Source of the DNA: Aurifilum marmelostoma
Taxonomy: Eukaryota; Ascomycota; Sordariomycetes; Diaporthales; Cryphonectriaceae
Direction: 5' to 3'
DNA: 64,000 bases
Assembly: GCA_027559495.1 (NCBI GenBank)
Contig: JAMXSV010000008.1
Coordinates: 1,240,001-1,304,000, forward strand
Under the pieces are notes generated by a model. The model saw only the letters and a list, made by a program, of their open reading frames with translations, was not told where the DNA came from and did no database searches. The stretch's first letter is position 1. Every line of letters begins with the position of its first letter. This document shows, piece after piece, positions 21,958 through 35,549 of the stretch. The translations under genes and the position numbers were made by a program.

Positions 21958-24900
21958 GCTGAGACCATGGGGGCGGCAGCATTATCAAACATTACTCTGA
22001 GAGTATATCAATAAGAAAGTGGACGGCCGGCAAAGAAAGGCCTCGGGAGTATTGATATTGGCAATACCAAGGAATTAAAAATATCCTCTTGGTTCTCAAA
22101 TACCTCAGAAACAGACAGACAGCCCCTCAATTCAAAATACCGCTGGAACATGCCGAGACCAAGGTCAAGAACTGACACATCGTACGTTGATTTCTATATA
22201 TGGTGTGAGGTCTCATCGTTCTAGAAATCTGTTCATCCTGAAGTATTTTTTTTTCGTCTGAGACCAATTGTGGCTGGGCATTCACGCTTTCTGTCTCCTG
22301 CACCATTTGATATACACCATGTAGATCGAACCCCCCCTTTAGTCTCAGTATGCATGTGACTGCAGTGCGACAGCCGGAGAGAAGGAGAAGAAAACACAAA
22401 ACCCAGCTATTGACTTGCCCTTGGCGACCGTCTCCTCGAGCTATAAGCAAGCCCCTCCCGCTCCTACAAGCCTCGAGAGGTTCTACCGTAAGCGCCGCAG
22501 ACGGGTGTCTTTCTTTCTCAGCCTCAGCTGAGTGACCGGTCGTAGGCAAAAGAACCCTTAGGAACACTCATATTCTTTGGAGGGGGGGGGGGGGCTTTGA
22601 GTCCATGTTTCAGCCCCTGCTTTTTTTTTATTTTATTTTAATATTCTTTCCCTTTCTTCTTCAGGTTCTCCCTCTTCTTTTCCTACTGAACTTTGATGTT
22701 TCTCGGTCGGCAAAAGGGACTATTCTGTGTCTGATGAGCGCAGAGAATTACAGATCTTGTTGCCCCGGGGCAAGGCAGGGAGGGCATGGGTGTCAAAAGA
22801 TGACAAATTGGTCGAGGTCGCTTGGCTGCTGAGTTGAGCATGCAGTATTACCACCACAGTAGCACACTAGGTAGACCGAGCGGCAGAGAAGAGTTCCAAG
22901 CCACATGCAGGGGCCGAGGAGAGGGGGGGGGGGGTTGTTCTTTCTGAGGATTTGGTCGCTCTCTCGGCTGGCACGCGCGCGTGCGGACGAAGCCAGCTCG
23001 GGTTGTTGGTCGAGAGCGGCATAGGTCTGAACCTTTTCCTCCCGCCCCCTCCCCTCCTCCCCCTCCTTTCTTCTCTTCTTGATATTGAAGGATGTGCATG
23101 TAGAGAATGGGGACGGCAAGAAAGCATGGTGGAGAGCCGTGGACAGCGCTGACGAAAACCATGGCGTCTTGCGAGCACTTGTGTGGTCAGGGACGTGGAC
23201 GCCACCCGAGACCGAACGCACGCAGCACACCGAGGACGGCTCTGAGCTCTCTCTCTCTCCCTTGGTCGCCACGTCGACTTGGCTTGTCTGTAGGTCTCCC
23301 TTGTGGAGCCGCATATCTTGTCCATGGCTGAAGCATGGCAAGCCCCGCCACCCTCGTATGAGGAAAAGAGGCATGGGGGGCCGTCGATGTCAAGGACGCG
23401 GGGCTGCCGTCCTCTTTCCTCGCCCCTCCGCCCCTGCGTCTCCCGTCCTCTCGTTCTTGTTCTTCTTCTTGCATGTCCAAGCTTTCCAGCGCCCCCAAAG
23501 ACCCATGAACACCATGCAGTGAGAAAGGTGCACAACTATACGTGTGGCAAGGCTACCTGCATCGCAGGGCGCGTCTTGGGAGTGGGGCTTAGCTTACCGT
23601 GGCCTGTGACATGATCAGCCAGGGCTTGTCGGGACTGACGGGTGGCTGCCTGTGTTGTTGCTCCAGGAAAGATGCGGTGAGAAAAAGAGAAGAAAAAATT
23701 TTAAGAAAAAGGAATCAGAAGAGAAAAGTAAGAAGGGAGGATGGGATTGGTTGATTTGCCTGCCTCTCTCTCTCTCTCTCTGTCTGCTTTCTCGAATCGG
23801 CGGGGGCTGAATCCAGCCAGGGCGACAGAGGGCCTGCCTGGTGAGAGTCGTTAGCTGAGCTGACTTGAACTTGACTGGGTGGGTGTCCCGCGGGACTACT
23901 GACAGCTGCTGACTCCCAGCAATGCCATGCCTAAGCTCGCACTGCATCGTGGCGAGGTAATTGTAGTTCAATGTTCCGCTGTGTACCCTGAAGGTCGTGG
24001 TTGGCCCTCATCCTGCAGAGAGAGATTACCATGTCTTTTAGGAGGAGGTTGGACTCTTGTGGTGACACAAGTACAACATACACAAAGAAAAAATCAAGAC
24101 AAAACAAGTAGAAAGACAAAAAAAAAAAAAAAAAAAAAAAAGTCCCATCGAATGACATCCAAAAGTCAACGGCCCGAAGCGGGTTGCGATGAGGCCTAAG
24201 GGAGCTTCGCCCCCCCCCCGCCCCCAATTTCGCGGGGGGCAGCATGCAACAAAAAGGTCCGAAATGGCCAGGCCCAGAACTACCGAATGCCACCCTACGC
24301 AGGCCCTGAATCCGGCCAAATATTGTACTTATGTACGTAGTAAATAGTGCATCAAGCCTCTGAGGAATAAAAAGCCCCTCTCTGATATTGAACCCACAGT
24401 AGGGGTGTAGGGGGTCCCTCCTGAATGACTTGGTCGCGAAATCGTCAGCGCAAGACAGGTACGTACTGGTGACGAGCAGCTGTACATACTGACTCCTCAA
24501 TCAAATGGATAGCTCAAGAAACCCCTTACCGTGACCGACCTCCGGCATATGTATAAACATGACGGGTTTCGGGGAGGTACGCATTGAGTCCGTCATCCTG
24601 CTGAGACAGAAACGGTTACAATTGTGTGAAGGGGGGGGGGGGCAAAAAAAAAAAGGAAAAGATAACGGGACCATACGCCCAGGGCCATGCTACTTGTTGA
24701 ATTTACACCGTTAGCTCGCATGGTGTTTGGAAGGGGGGGTCCAGCCTGTTCCCTCCCAGCAGCTCAGTACTCACATCTCGGCATTGGTCGTTGTAATGTT
24801 TGCAAATACACCCTGCAGACGGTCAGGGCGCTAGAACGTCAAGAACTAATGATAGAACAGTGTCTGTGAGATGATACCCTCATTGCCCCCCCCCCCCCTT

Positions 24901-27900
24901 CTTCCCTTCTCTCCCTGAGATGGGACGAATATGGACGCGGAAATGGGCTCGTCCATCACCAAGGTATTCTTGATACTGCCTCTCTGCATTCACTACTTCT
25001 GTATACCTACCATGTGGCGTCTAGCAGGATGATCCTGGTTCGTGTCGCGCGACTGTCGGAGCTGCCTGGCCGGACGTTGGTCTTGACAAGAAAGGGAAAT
25101 CTTGCTGCATTCTGTGCTATTTTGGCGGCGGCCCTGTGCTTTGACTCTTCTTCCTCCTCTTCTAGACGCGTGTGGCTTGACAAATGATCCGGTGGCGATA
25201 AGGTTTGAGGCGGGAATACTCTATATCGTGCTACTAGCATACTATAGACAGACGTGCAGGTGTCAGTTGTCAACCTTTTCTTTGGTCTGAGGTTAATAAT
25301 ACCAGGTGGAGAGAGGAGGAGGAGAAGGATCCTGAAGACCGTTATTGCGGTTTCACTGTTGCGGCCATTCGTGCCGCCAGATCCCATCCCGAAAAAAAAG
25401 CCAATTGACTCATCTCGGCGAAAGAGTGCGCACCATTTATCGTGAGGAGAAACGAGGTAACAGAGCAATTCGGCAGGATAAGTAGTGCCTGCGGATCTTC
25501 CCTCATCCGAATCCACTTCCTTCATCTGGACTCGCGTAGAAGTCATCCCAGCTTCCACGGCCAGTCCCTGATTCCATCTTTCACGATTGTATCCTAGTAG
25601 ACCGCTGCTACTATGTATGTACGTACGCTTCGTAGAGAGGCGATGGGGAGTCGCACAGGGGTTGCCCTCGCACCACGGATAAGTCCTACTTGAACGCTTG
25701 GATTATTTCGTCGTAACAGTGATTGATAACGCCACCGTGGCCGCTAGCAATAAAAAAAAAATCATGACCTAGTCTCGAAAGACAAGCCTCATCTGGTCTG
25801 GCATAGTACTATCCTAGTACTCGTCTCGGCGGCGACGGGGTCATGCGTGCAGGGAGGACACAAACAAGACGGCAGCCGGGACTCGTCGTATCCCGGCCTG
25901 TCGTCCTCCTCAAAGTGAAGACGAGTCAGCAACGTGTACTATTGTCAGGTAGTGCATGCTGACTCTGATATGACAGACGAAGCCAAGTCCCCAAGGTATT
26001 TCCCCCCTTGACGTCGTCGTCGAATGGAACGTGCACTAGCATCCGGGGTGCTGGGTATTGGATGTCTGCGGTGCCGAGGGAGCTCTGGCCTCTCTGTCGC
26101 CATCGAGGATGACTCGCCCATGGTCAGAAAAGCACGGGTAGCTCGTGCAGAGCAGAGCTGTTTCTCGATACGGAAGGCCTTGGGACGTGCGCGGCTGGTG
26201 GCACTCCGTCAGGTCAGGTGCTGCGGTCAGACCTCCTCTTGTTATTTTTTCTTCTCTGGAGGGCGGGGGTCCTGTCACCTGTCAGCAGCATCGCAGAGAC
26301 CCGAGCAAAGGGAAAGTTTTGCCTGGCAGGAGGAAGGCATCGTCTGTGCGGCGTGCGATATTATAGTCGATGGGGGAATCCGGAGAGCCTCACACTCTGC
26401 CAAGTAAGTGTTCCTTCTTGTCTTTCTTTTCCTCCACGCCCGCTTCCCCCCCCTCCCCTCTCCTCTCACTGGGGCTCGGCGGAGACAAGAGATTGAAAGA
26501 GATAGATGAAGGGCCAGGGCACAGCGGACCGATCTGGCTTGGACCAGCCTACCCACCGACCTGGGTGCCCGGCCCCTCTCCCGAGATCCAAGGGCCGGCC
26601 GGCCGGCCGTCCTGGGAGCTGGAACGCCATAGCGCTTCCGAGATTCTAGCGCTGTGGTCATGGTAGTGGTAAGTCGTGGCGCGGTGGGCGTCGGAAGGGA
26701 GGGAGGGATTGATGCTTGCTGCTGCTGTCTGGCTGAGGTTCTTGTTGTTGGTGGTGGTGGTGGTGGAGGAAGGAGTTGGGCGCCCTGGGCACGGTAGTGG
26801 GAAAAGGGCTAGTACCTTGCAGATCAGCGACTAGTTACTGACTACACACATAGCTTTGTTGGTCTACACAGTATAGTGGTCCACTGCGAGAGAAGAAATC
26901 AGGGTATGCTAGCAGCCACTACTGCTATCTATCGTGGTATCCAGTTAACACCTACAGCACCACCTTTACGATCATGACTTGTTATCAATCGCTCCCGCAG
27001 CTGCTCAGCTGTTACACGTGTAACCTAAATGAATGCTATGGTACATACTACGTAGTATTCCGTAATCAGGAGCACTATGTACCATGCTGTAGCTCCTGCG
27101 AGGGAAGCTGAGTCGTGTTCGGATCAGTGGAGACCCGTGTCAACGGTAGCGAGAGCACGCTTCATCTCTCGCCCTGCACGTGCCTCCAGGGAAGAGCTCC
27201 CCTCCCCTCGGCCCTTACATGGTGACACTTAAGAGAGATACTCAAGGTCGTAAATTACCATGGTACTGTAGTAGGATAGACTGGAGGCACCTGCAGAGAC
27301 TGCCATGCCTGTTGTGGGCAAGCGTTGACTCTTGTCTCAAGTAGGGGGTCCCACTAAGTGGGGGGAATACCGGGTCGACTTTTTTTTTTTTAAGGTAAGT
27401 AAGTGCTTGATGACCCCCTATTTCCTTTTTTTTCTCTCTCTCTCTCTCTCTCTCTTTTTTTGCTTGTCTCTCTGTTTCTCTCTCTGTCTCTCTTGTTACC
27501 AGCACAATTATTTCCTACTATACATTCTATAGTAAGCTTGCAGCACACTAGTGTAGTACGTGCTCAAGTTGTTGGAGGTCAGTTCATGAGGATACATGGC
27601 GTGGACGCGATACAGGTCACGGTAGAACTCTAATATATACTTTGTATGTACCTTTACAGTCCCATTCGACTACGTCCGTACAGTAGTGGTCAGGTCTAGT
27701 GCTGGGGTCCCCTCTTTGCCTCGTGGCTATCTCGTGGGACAGGAATGCAGCCGCAGTGTCCGTCCGTCCGTCCTTGAACACGGTACTAATTTGTACTACT
27801 TGAACTGTAAAAGTAGTGATACTACCATGTATATGGTGGTGGTGGTTGGTAGTGATTTTTTTTTTTTCTCTTTCCGTTTCTGCTATGATGGCACCATTGA

Positions 27901-30900
27901 CAGCGCTCTCTCTCTCTCTCTGACCTGGACCTCGCCAGGGCTGCGAGTGATCGGCTGTGGGTACCATCCAGGTCAATTTGGGGGGCGGAGGACGGGGTTT
28001 TGGACCCGAAACAGGACCTAGAGGATCGATCACGATCAACCAGGAGGAGTCTGGAGAGCAGAGTCAGAGGGGACGTGGAGGACATGGCACAGGGGACATG
28101 GCTGGGGGCGGAGACTTCGGGAAGGATTATGATTGAGAGAGGGAAAAGGGGATGTAGAAGGATCCATTTCTGGATCCAGGGGTGGAAAAGGCCCAAGAAG
28201 AAAAAAAAGAACTGGAAAAAAAATAATAATGAGAAATTGACGAGTCTCAAAAAAAAAATAAAAAATCCAGCCTCATAACTTCAAGCCACACAATCTCATG
28301 GACGACGATGCATGGCATCTGGATCTGCCCGGCCCTGAGAGAAGCTGGTAAGGCGAGATAAGATCGGAGGCGAGGTCTTGGACGCCTTTTTTTGAAACGT
28401 GTGGTAAACGGTCCAGCGATGATCTCTAGTGGTAGGTGGAGGGTATCACCCCACTAGAATATCTGGGGACCCACCCATCAAGGACGAGCGCGCAGACCTC
28501 TAGGAATATTGCCAGGCTGCTATTGCAGTACTAGAGGCTGCTCTGGGGGTGCTGGTTATTGCTCGATGGGGTCGAGGTACAGTAGCTTAGCCTCCAAGGG
28601 CCCAGGCTTGCAGGGTCCTGGGATCCCAGGTTGCCTCCAGGGCACCAATCTTTTTAGTGTAGAAATACCGAGTGACGGGTAATTTGGGGGGGGGGGGGAA
28701 GCCCTGCCACGAATTGCCATGAGGGCTGGACGGCGTACACACACTACTGGTCTCTCATTCATCAGAGTACTACTCGACCCTGACTGTTCCCCGTCCTTCA
28801 ATCGACACACAGACACACAGACACATCCATTATCCCCTTCTTCTACCTTTGTATTCCCACCAGCTGGTCCTGTGCCCCAAAACCTGACTGGCGAACGAAC
28901 GAACGAACGGGCGAACCTTCCTCTTCTGTTCTGCCTCTTGACATCACGAAACCTGTCGTGCTGCCCCCTCCCACGTTGGACAACCTTCCTACCTCAGAAG
29001 GCCGGAGGAGCACAGAGTGGCCCACGAGACCCCATCTCTGCATCACCCCGTCCTGCAGCAGCCCTCTTTTCTCCCCAACCCAAGGGCACTACTACTTAAC
29101 TACCTGCTGCGATACCGAAGATCAAGATCCAAACCTCCGACCTCCCCCTCAACCCAAGTACCGACCTTCCCGATCCGTGGCGCTCGATTCGTTCAACGCC
29201 GTCGTCTGGTCGTGGCCTTTTCTGACCTCTCCTCGCTTCTTCACCACCACCACCACCAGCAGCATCAATTTCTCACCCACTCAGTCACTCACTAACAAAC
29301 CTCGACGGTACTGCACGAGAATAATCCTTCTCTTGTTCCTCTTCTCCTTCAAGCCACAGTATCCTCCTGGGCATTCACCACCCTGGCCTGGTCAATTAGT
29401 CCGGCCTATTTCCTCCTCGGCTAGGTACGTATGGATTGTACAAAGACTTTCTACACTATGCAGTGCGCTGTTGCAACTGCTACACAAAATACAACAAGAA
29501 GAAAAAAAGAAAAAAAAAGAGAGAAGAGCAGCCCTAGTTGTCGTGTCAATCCCGCCCGAGCCCACCTCTGATACACCATGTTATGTTACCTTGACCCTCC
29601 CCTCCATCCATCCCTCCCCCCTTCACCCTCGGTGTTACGTGCGCAAGAAAGAGAGAGAGAGAGACGAGCAAAGCCGATGAGATGGCTGGTGATCGCGGGC
29701 TGAGAGCTCGTCACAGCGCCGGACGGGCTTCGACGAGTGAGCTGCAACCTGAGCCGGCAGTCAGGTCAAGTCAACTGATGGTCGCCCGGACACCGAACAT
29801 CACACCACACCACACCTTACCATGCGCCGACAGACGACAGACAAGGCTCTCTCCTCGCTCTCTCTCTCTCTCTCTCTTTTTCGCACAATGTGTGTGATTC
29901 TGTGCCGCATTTCTTCTTTAAGAAATGAAGAAGGGAAAAAAAAACCAAACCGGTGATGGAGGAGGGTTGACGAGGGCCTTGGTTGGCTCACATAGACCAC
30001 ACCACAACATACCCTACACTTTACACTCAGCCCACCATGTGCGACTCGCTTCTGTCGTCACTCGTGGTGCGGCTTACCGTGAAAAGGCTCTCCATGTCTT
30101 GTGTGTGTGTGTGTGTGTGCGTGCGCGCACACAGCTTGGCGCAGAGCTGCAAAGCTGCAGGCTCTCCCCCCTTCTCCTGCAAGAGCAGCCCGCGCCGGGG
30201 CAACCTTGGATCCTACTCAATCCTCCGCTACCACCTCACGTACACACTACCACCCTTCTTGTCAGCACCGCTCCCCTGCCTGGCGCTAGCATATGCACCT
30301 AGACAACCCTTTCTGTGTTTAATTTTGGCACTGCCTCGCCGTGTATCTGGGTGTCCTACCCCAGATCCTCATAAGCAGCAGCAGCATCATCAAACCCACA
30401 CAGAACCAACCTTGTGCTGCAGTGCGCGCATCCTCTCGACTGCATCTCAAATCCGTGCCTCTTGTTGCGCGCCGGTGACGACGATCTGTAAGCAACTCTG
30501 GCAGCAGGAAGACAAGCGTCAGCACCAGTCGCGCTCCATCTCAATGCCCTTGTGCTCTTTTTTCTTCTTCTTCGCATTCTTCATACAGGGCGTGCCGTTT
30601 ACCCCCCCCCCTTTTTCTTTGACCCTTCCTTTTTTTCCTTTTTTTTTTCTTCCCCTCTGCAAGCCTCGCAGATCATACGTGAACTGAGCCTCACATTACC
30701 CAAGCCGACTGACTCCCTCCTGCCTACTGCTCCCTTCCGTTTCAGTGCGCCGCCTCCCTCCCCCCCCCCCCCTTCTCCCCCCCCCCTCCCCTCTCTCCTC
30801 CGCGCTCGACAACATGCTCGGTTCCTGGCACTAATCCGAGGCAGCTTTCCGTTACTTTTTGGTAACCCGACGGGTCCTCGCATCTACACGACCTGATCCG

Positions 30901-31237
30901 TCTCCCAATTAATTCCTCCTCTGGCGCATACCTGGGTCTGCTGCTGTCCGCTCGACGCCCCCCGGCCCTCTAGACCGCCGCCACCTCTCCCGCCCGATTA
31001 TGTCTATCCCGCTCTAGTGGTCGACAACCTCGATAGATCCACTTGCTTTTCCCTGACGATACGGCCCGTCAGCCGGCTGGGTGGTTGTTGTTGTTGTTGT
31101 TGTTGTTTAACCCTTGTGGCCGCCCACATGGGATGGTGAATGGTTACCGACATCCTACCCGCCTCTGTATACCTCTCTCCCTCCCCCTTGCCCCTAATAT
31201 GCTTTTCCTGCGGCCTCGAGCCCAATAAAAGCCCAGC
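21958..31237. other. 9.3-kb gene-poor region upstream of the 1486-residue protein
   Basis: No supportable coding gene. The region is marked by homopolymers (G-run at about 22582-22593, A-run at 24118-24141, C-run at about 24211-24219, G-runs near 24630 and 28687, C-runs at 30600-30612 and 30760-30786), CT microsatellites (about 23764-23783, 27434-27454, 27906-27921, 29855-29876), a TTG run at 31086-31107 and a (TG)n run at about 30102-30120. The last 2.5 kb on the plus strand is strongly pyrimidine-rich and may be promoter and long leader of the downstream gene. A palindrome cluster lies at 27011-27085. Confidence 0.55.
27011..27085. repeat. Cluster of perfect palindromes and an inverted repeat
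   Basis: GTTACACGTGTAAC (27011-27024) and ATACTACGTAGTAT (27045-27058) are both perfect 14-bp palindromes. The arm ATGGTACATA (27038-27047) is repeated inverted as TATGTACCAT (27076-27085). The first palindrome contains the bHLH core CACGTG. No gene lies within 4 kb downstream or 5 kb upstream. Confidence 0.7.
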
Positions 31238-33438
31238 ATGACGCCCGCCTCCGAGACCAGCGTGTCTCAAATCTCCCCCGATATGTCTGCCTCCTTCTCC
31301 TCAAGGTTCGGGGGGACCAGGTCGAGGACACAGAGCATATCCAGCGACAGGCCTTCCACCGTGGCCCAGAGTGTCATGTCTCCACCGCTCTCCGTCTCGC
31401 CGGAAGCTGCCTTCATAGCTGCGCCCTCCGCCTCCCAGATCGTGACCAACGACCACGATAACCATGCCGACACCTGGTACGACCAGCACGGCTTCCAGCC
31501 CTCTGGCGAGAGCGTCGTCGTGTCCAATGCAGCCCTGCACCACCTGAACAACTTCCTCGACCACCTCCTCTTCAACTTCCTCGCCCGCTCCGGCTCCACC
31601 TCCCTCGCCAAGCTGCGCCCCGCCGTCTCCGAGGTCCTCAAGCCCAAGCTGGCCAAAGATGCCATCAACAACGCCGACGAGGAGCTGCGCGAGTACCTGG
31701 GCGGCGGCGACGACGACGATGACTTCCTCGAGAGCCCCGCCGCCGCCGCCGCCTCCCCGAGAGACTGGGACCTCGAGCTTGTCTGGAAGCGGACGCGCCT
31801 GCGATGCATGGTCTACTCCTCGCTCGGAGACATGGAAGAGGAGGACGAGGACCACCACATGGAGGAGGGCCTCCTGGGGCAAGACGACGACGCCGTCGGC
31901 GGCAATGTCTCCCCGGCCGTCGCCATCTTCCTCACCTCGATCCTCGAATACCTAGGCGAACAGGCTCTGGTGTCTGCCGGTCAGACCGCCTGGAACAGAA
32001 TGCGCATCAAGTACGAGAAGGAGGCTAGGCTCAACCCCAAGAGCCGCTCAGATGTCATCGAGAGGATCGTCGTCGAGGAGTTTGACATGGAACGGGTCGC
32101 CCTGGACAGAACCCTGGGCAGGCTGTGGAGGGCCTGGAAGAAGCGCGTCCGGTCCGGGAACGGCAGTGTCGACCTCTCGCAGCAGCCCGTCTCGAGGGAG
32201 AAGATGTATCGCCAGCGTCTCGGAAGCTTGGCTTCTGCAGACGGTGCCGTACCACCCGCAGTCGACGAGGCCACCAACGAGGTCGAGGAAGGCCAGGGCG
32301 CCAAGCAGGATGACCCTGCCGCCCCTGCAAACTCCAACGAGGACGAGGTCGCAGCCTCTATCCCCCTCCCGCTGACAGAGCGGGATGTCGACGAGATCGA
32401 GGTCCCCGGCATGGTTCACTACAGCGACGACGACGATTCAGAATACGAGCCCGAGGAGGTGGATACTTCGGCGCGGCCCAAGAGCATGCTCGACTTTGCC
32501 TTCTCCAAGAAGGCCGCCCGCCCGCCAGCCGCCGCGGCATCGACTCCTCCTGTGGCGCCCCCCAGGAGACGAGCCAGCTCGCTCCCGCCGCCCCCGGCCT
32601 CCCTACGAGATAAGCGAAAGAGGAGCACAGCCCAGAACGACGCTGCCGAGGTTGCGACTGAGCAGGTTGTCGATGGAGCAGCAGCGGCAGCAGGAGGTGC
32701 CGCTCCCCGGGACGCGGACGAGAACGCAGCAGCTGCAGGACCGACCACGGAGCAGGCAGCCTCGGGCCGCGATGTGGTTGACGGAAACAAGGACGAGGCC
32801 GACGAGACAAAGTCTGCAGACAAGCCCAACGGACTCGCGCAGGCGACCGGTGTGATCGCCGCTGCGGCGGCCGCCGTCTCCAGTGCCGTGGCCGCCCCTG
32901 TGCTTGCTGCGACCAAGAAGCTCGGCGAGGGTCACAACGTCGAGGAGGACGACGGCGACACAGACCTCGAGGAGATCGAAGAGGCCCAGATCATGACCTC
33001 GTCCAGGATCTCCATCGGCGGCAGCATCTCTGGCAGGAGCGACTCTCCGGCAAGCTCCGAGAGGGGCAGCCGCCCGCCCCTGTCCATCCATCTCCCCGTC
33101 CGATCAGGATCCTTGAGGGTGGTCGACGTCGCCAGCCCTCGCACGCCGTCGTCCAGGTCCCAGAGGAGCTCCATGCTCCAGGAGCCAAACAACCCTTCCT
33201 CCTATTCGAGGTCTGTATCGAGGACCAGCAGCGTCCACATGGAGGAGCCGCGCGAGGTCGAGGATACCCGAGGCCTCAGGGCCGTCTCTGGCGTCAGCCC
33301 GGTGAGCAAGGCGCGGAACAGCGTTGCGCCGTCCATCTCCGAGGCCGAGGAAATTGGGGAGCCAAGTCCCATGTCCGCCACCCTCTTCCCGCGCAGGGAG
33401 CTGGGACCCATCCGGACGGTGAGTGAGAACGACAAGCC

Positions 33439-33493
<55 letters not shown>

Positions 33494-33523
33494 CAACAAC
33501 AACAACAGCAGCAGCAGCAACAA

Positions 33524-33558
<35 letters not shown>

Positions 33559-35516
33559 GCCGCCACCGAATCGACAGCAGAATCCAGCCATCATTGCCAC
33601 GATCAAACGGAAAAATCCAGCCTCGCCACAAACCTCTCCGACTAGTGAGGATGACCAGCGTCACGAGCAGCAGCGGTCGGCTCAGGCGACTGTCACGACC
33701 AGCAACACCCCGCCAGACTCGGCCACGTTCGTGGAAGACGCGGTTGGCCCGCTGCCACCAAGATATACAAGACCCCGACAGTACAGCGCAGGCGTCAGCC
33801 CCGTCGGGCCGGCCGTGCCGGAGAAGAGCGCCAGCAGGTACCAACACGGGTCCTCATACAGCGTTGGCGCACAACCAGGCACGATCGGCATCCTTTCGGT
33901 GGAGCGCGGAGCAGCAAACAGGGAGAACGGCGAGGCTGCTCGCTCATCCCCAGAACAGGTTCAAGTACGCACAAGCCACACCCCTGCCTCGTCCATATCC
34001 TCGCACAGAGTGCGCATGCCGCGAGCCTCCGAGGATAGCACGGCAACTCAGCCTGAGGCCGTCGCCCGAAACTTCGAGGAGCTTATCCGGGGCAACGAAA
34101 CCATCCAGTATACCCTTACTCCAGAGAATGTACGAGAGCTAGAGGTATTTTCTTCTATCAATCTCGCCGGAACAACGGGGTTTGCTAACTTTGAGACCAG
34201 GGATCGCCGAGAAGCCTGCAGTCGGCCACGCAGGGCAAGGCTCGGAGGAGCGAGGACGCTCGTCAGGCCAACAGGGACCGCGCTGGTTCCTCGTCGGTGA
34301 AGCCGATCGAGCTTAGGAGGTCGACCTCGGTGACCCGCGCGACAGGACTGCGCTCGCACCCTGTCGAGGTGGCCGCGGCGGAGGCAGCTGAGAAGGCGCG
34401 CCCGCCTGTCTCGATGGCTAACAAGGCCCGCGGAGCAGGACCCCAGGCACGAGACGCAAGGCTCGGCCGCGAGTCGATCCTCGAGTTTGCCGAGTTCATC
34501 CGTGCTACCGGGCCCCCTCCCGGAGCAGAGCCGACCCCCGTGCAGCCCAACATGGGTCTCAGGAGGAACCAAAGCGTCAAGCGCGACGGGCCTCCCTCGT
34601 CCAGCCCCAAGACGGGCGCCGCCGCCGCCGCCGACGGGGCTCGTCCTTCCGTGGCGAGCAGCATTGGCAGGGCTCGCCTGCAGGCCAGGGATGCCACGGT
34701 CGACAGCAGCAACGACAACTCTGACCTGATTGACTTCATCCGCCGCGGCCCGCCGCCGAGCGCTGGGAACCACCGGATCCCGAGAACCGTCGCGCCTTTC
34801 CGGACCACGATGGATTCTGACCAGATGGTGACGGCCATCGGCGGCCGTGCTGTGGACACGTCTCTCCCCGACGCCCACGACATGCGTGCCAGCCAGACTT
34901 CTACCAATGTGACCGAGATGTCGGCGCCCTCGGTCCAGTCATCGGTCAACTCGCAGAGCGCGCTCTTGGGCCGGAAGCCGCTGCCTGCACAGATGGGCAG
35001 CCCGTTCGACGAGCCCGACATGATGCCTGTTCGCAAGCAGCGCCGCGTGAGGGACCCGTACGCGATCGACCTGAGCGACGAGGAGGAGGAAGAGGAAGAA
35101 GACGAGGACGACTTCGAGTATGAGCCACAGCCGAGGCGAAAGGCGCAGCCCAAGGAGGAGAGCCTGATGGACTTCCTGAACAGTGCGCCCCCTCCGCCGC
35201 CATCGGAACCCGTGCCGTTCAACCTACCGCGCACGCAGTCCATGCCCGCCCAGGCAGCACCCGCGCCCAAGAAGAAGGCGAGCGCGCCAAGTCTCATGGC
35301 CCGGTTCCGCCAGAACAGCGCCGCTGTTGCCTCGCGTACGTCCAGGCCCCCGACGAGCTCTCGTTCCCTGAGCAGCCGCGCAGGCCCTCCCCCTGCAGGG
35401 CCTCCCGCGAACAAGGGCTACATCCCGATCCAGGTCAATATCCCGACTGGAGGTGATCTGTTCCCCGCGTATCCCAACACGGCGCCGGCTGTGCCCAACA
35501 TCCCGGCCCAATACGC

Positions 35517-35549
<33 letters not shown>

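Noticed and set aside
22326..22345. Possible tRNA T-arm (GGTTCGATC on the minus strand)
   Set aside because: The flanking bases do not form a T-stem or an acceptor stem. The similar GGTTCGAAC near 61480 also lacks the stems.
28958..29680. 240-codon plus-strand open frame upstream of the 1486-residue gene
   Set aside because: Pyrimidine-rich leader-like sequence. The amino-acid composition (Pro, Ser, Thr, Leu) follows the base bias.
33104..33847. Long minus-strand and alternative-frame readings of the polyQ region
   Set aside because: PolyL, polyC, polyS and polyA shadows of the CAG/CAA tract in the real plus-strand gene.
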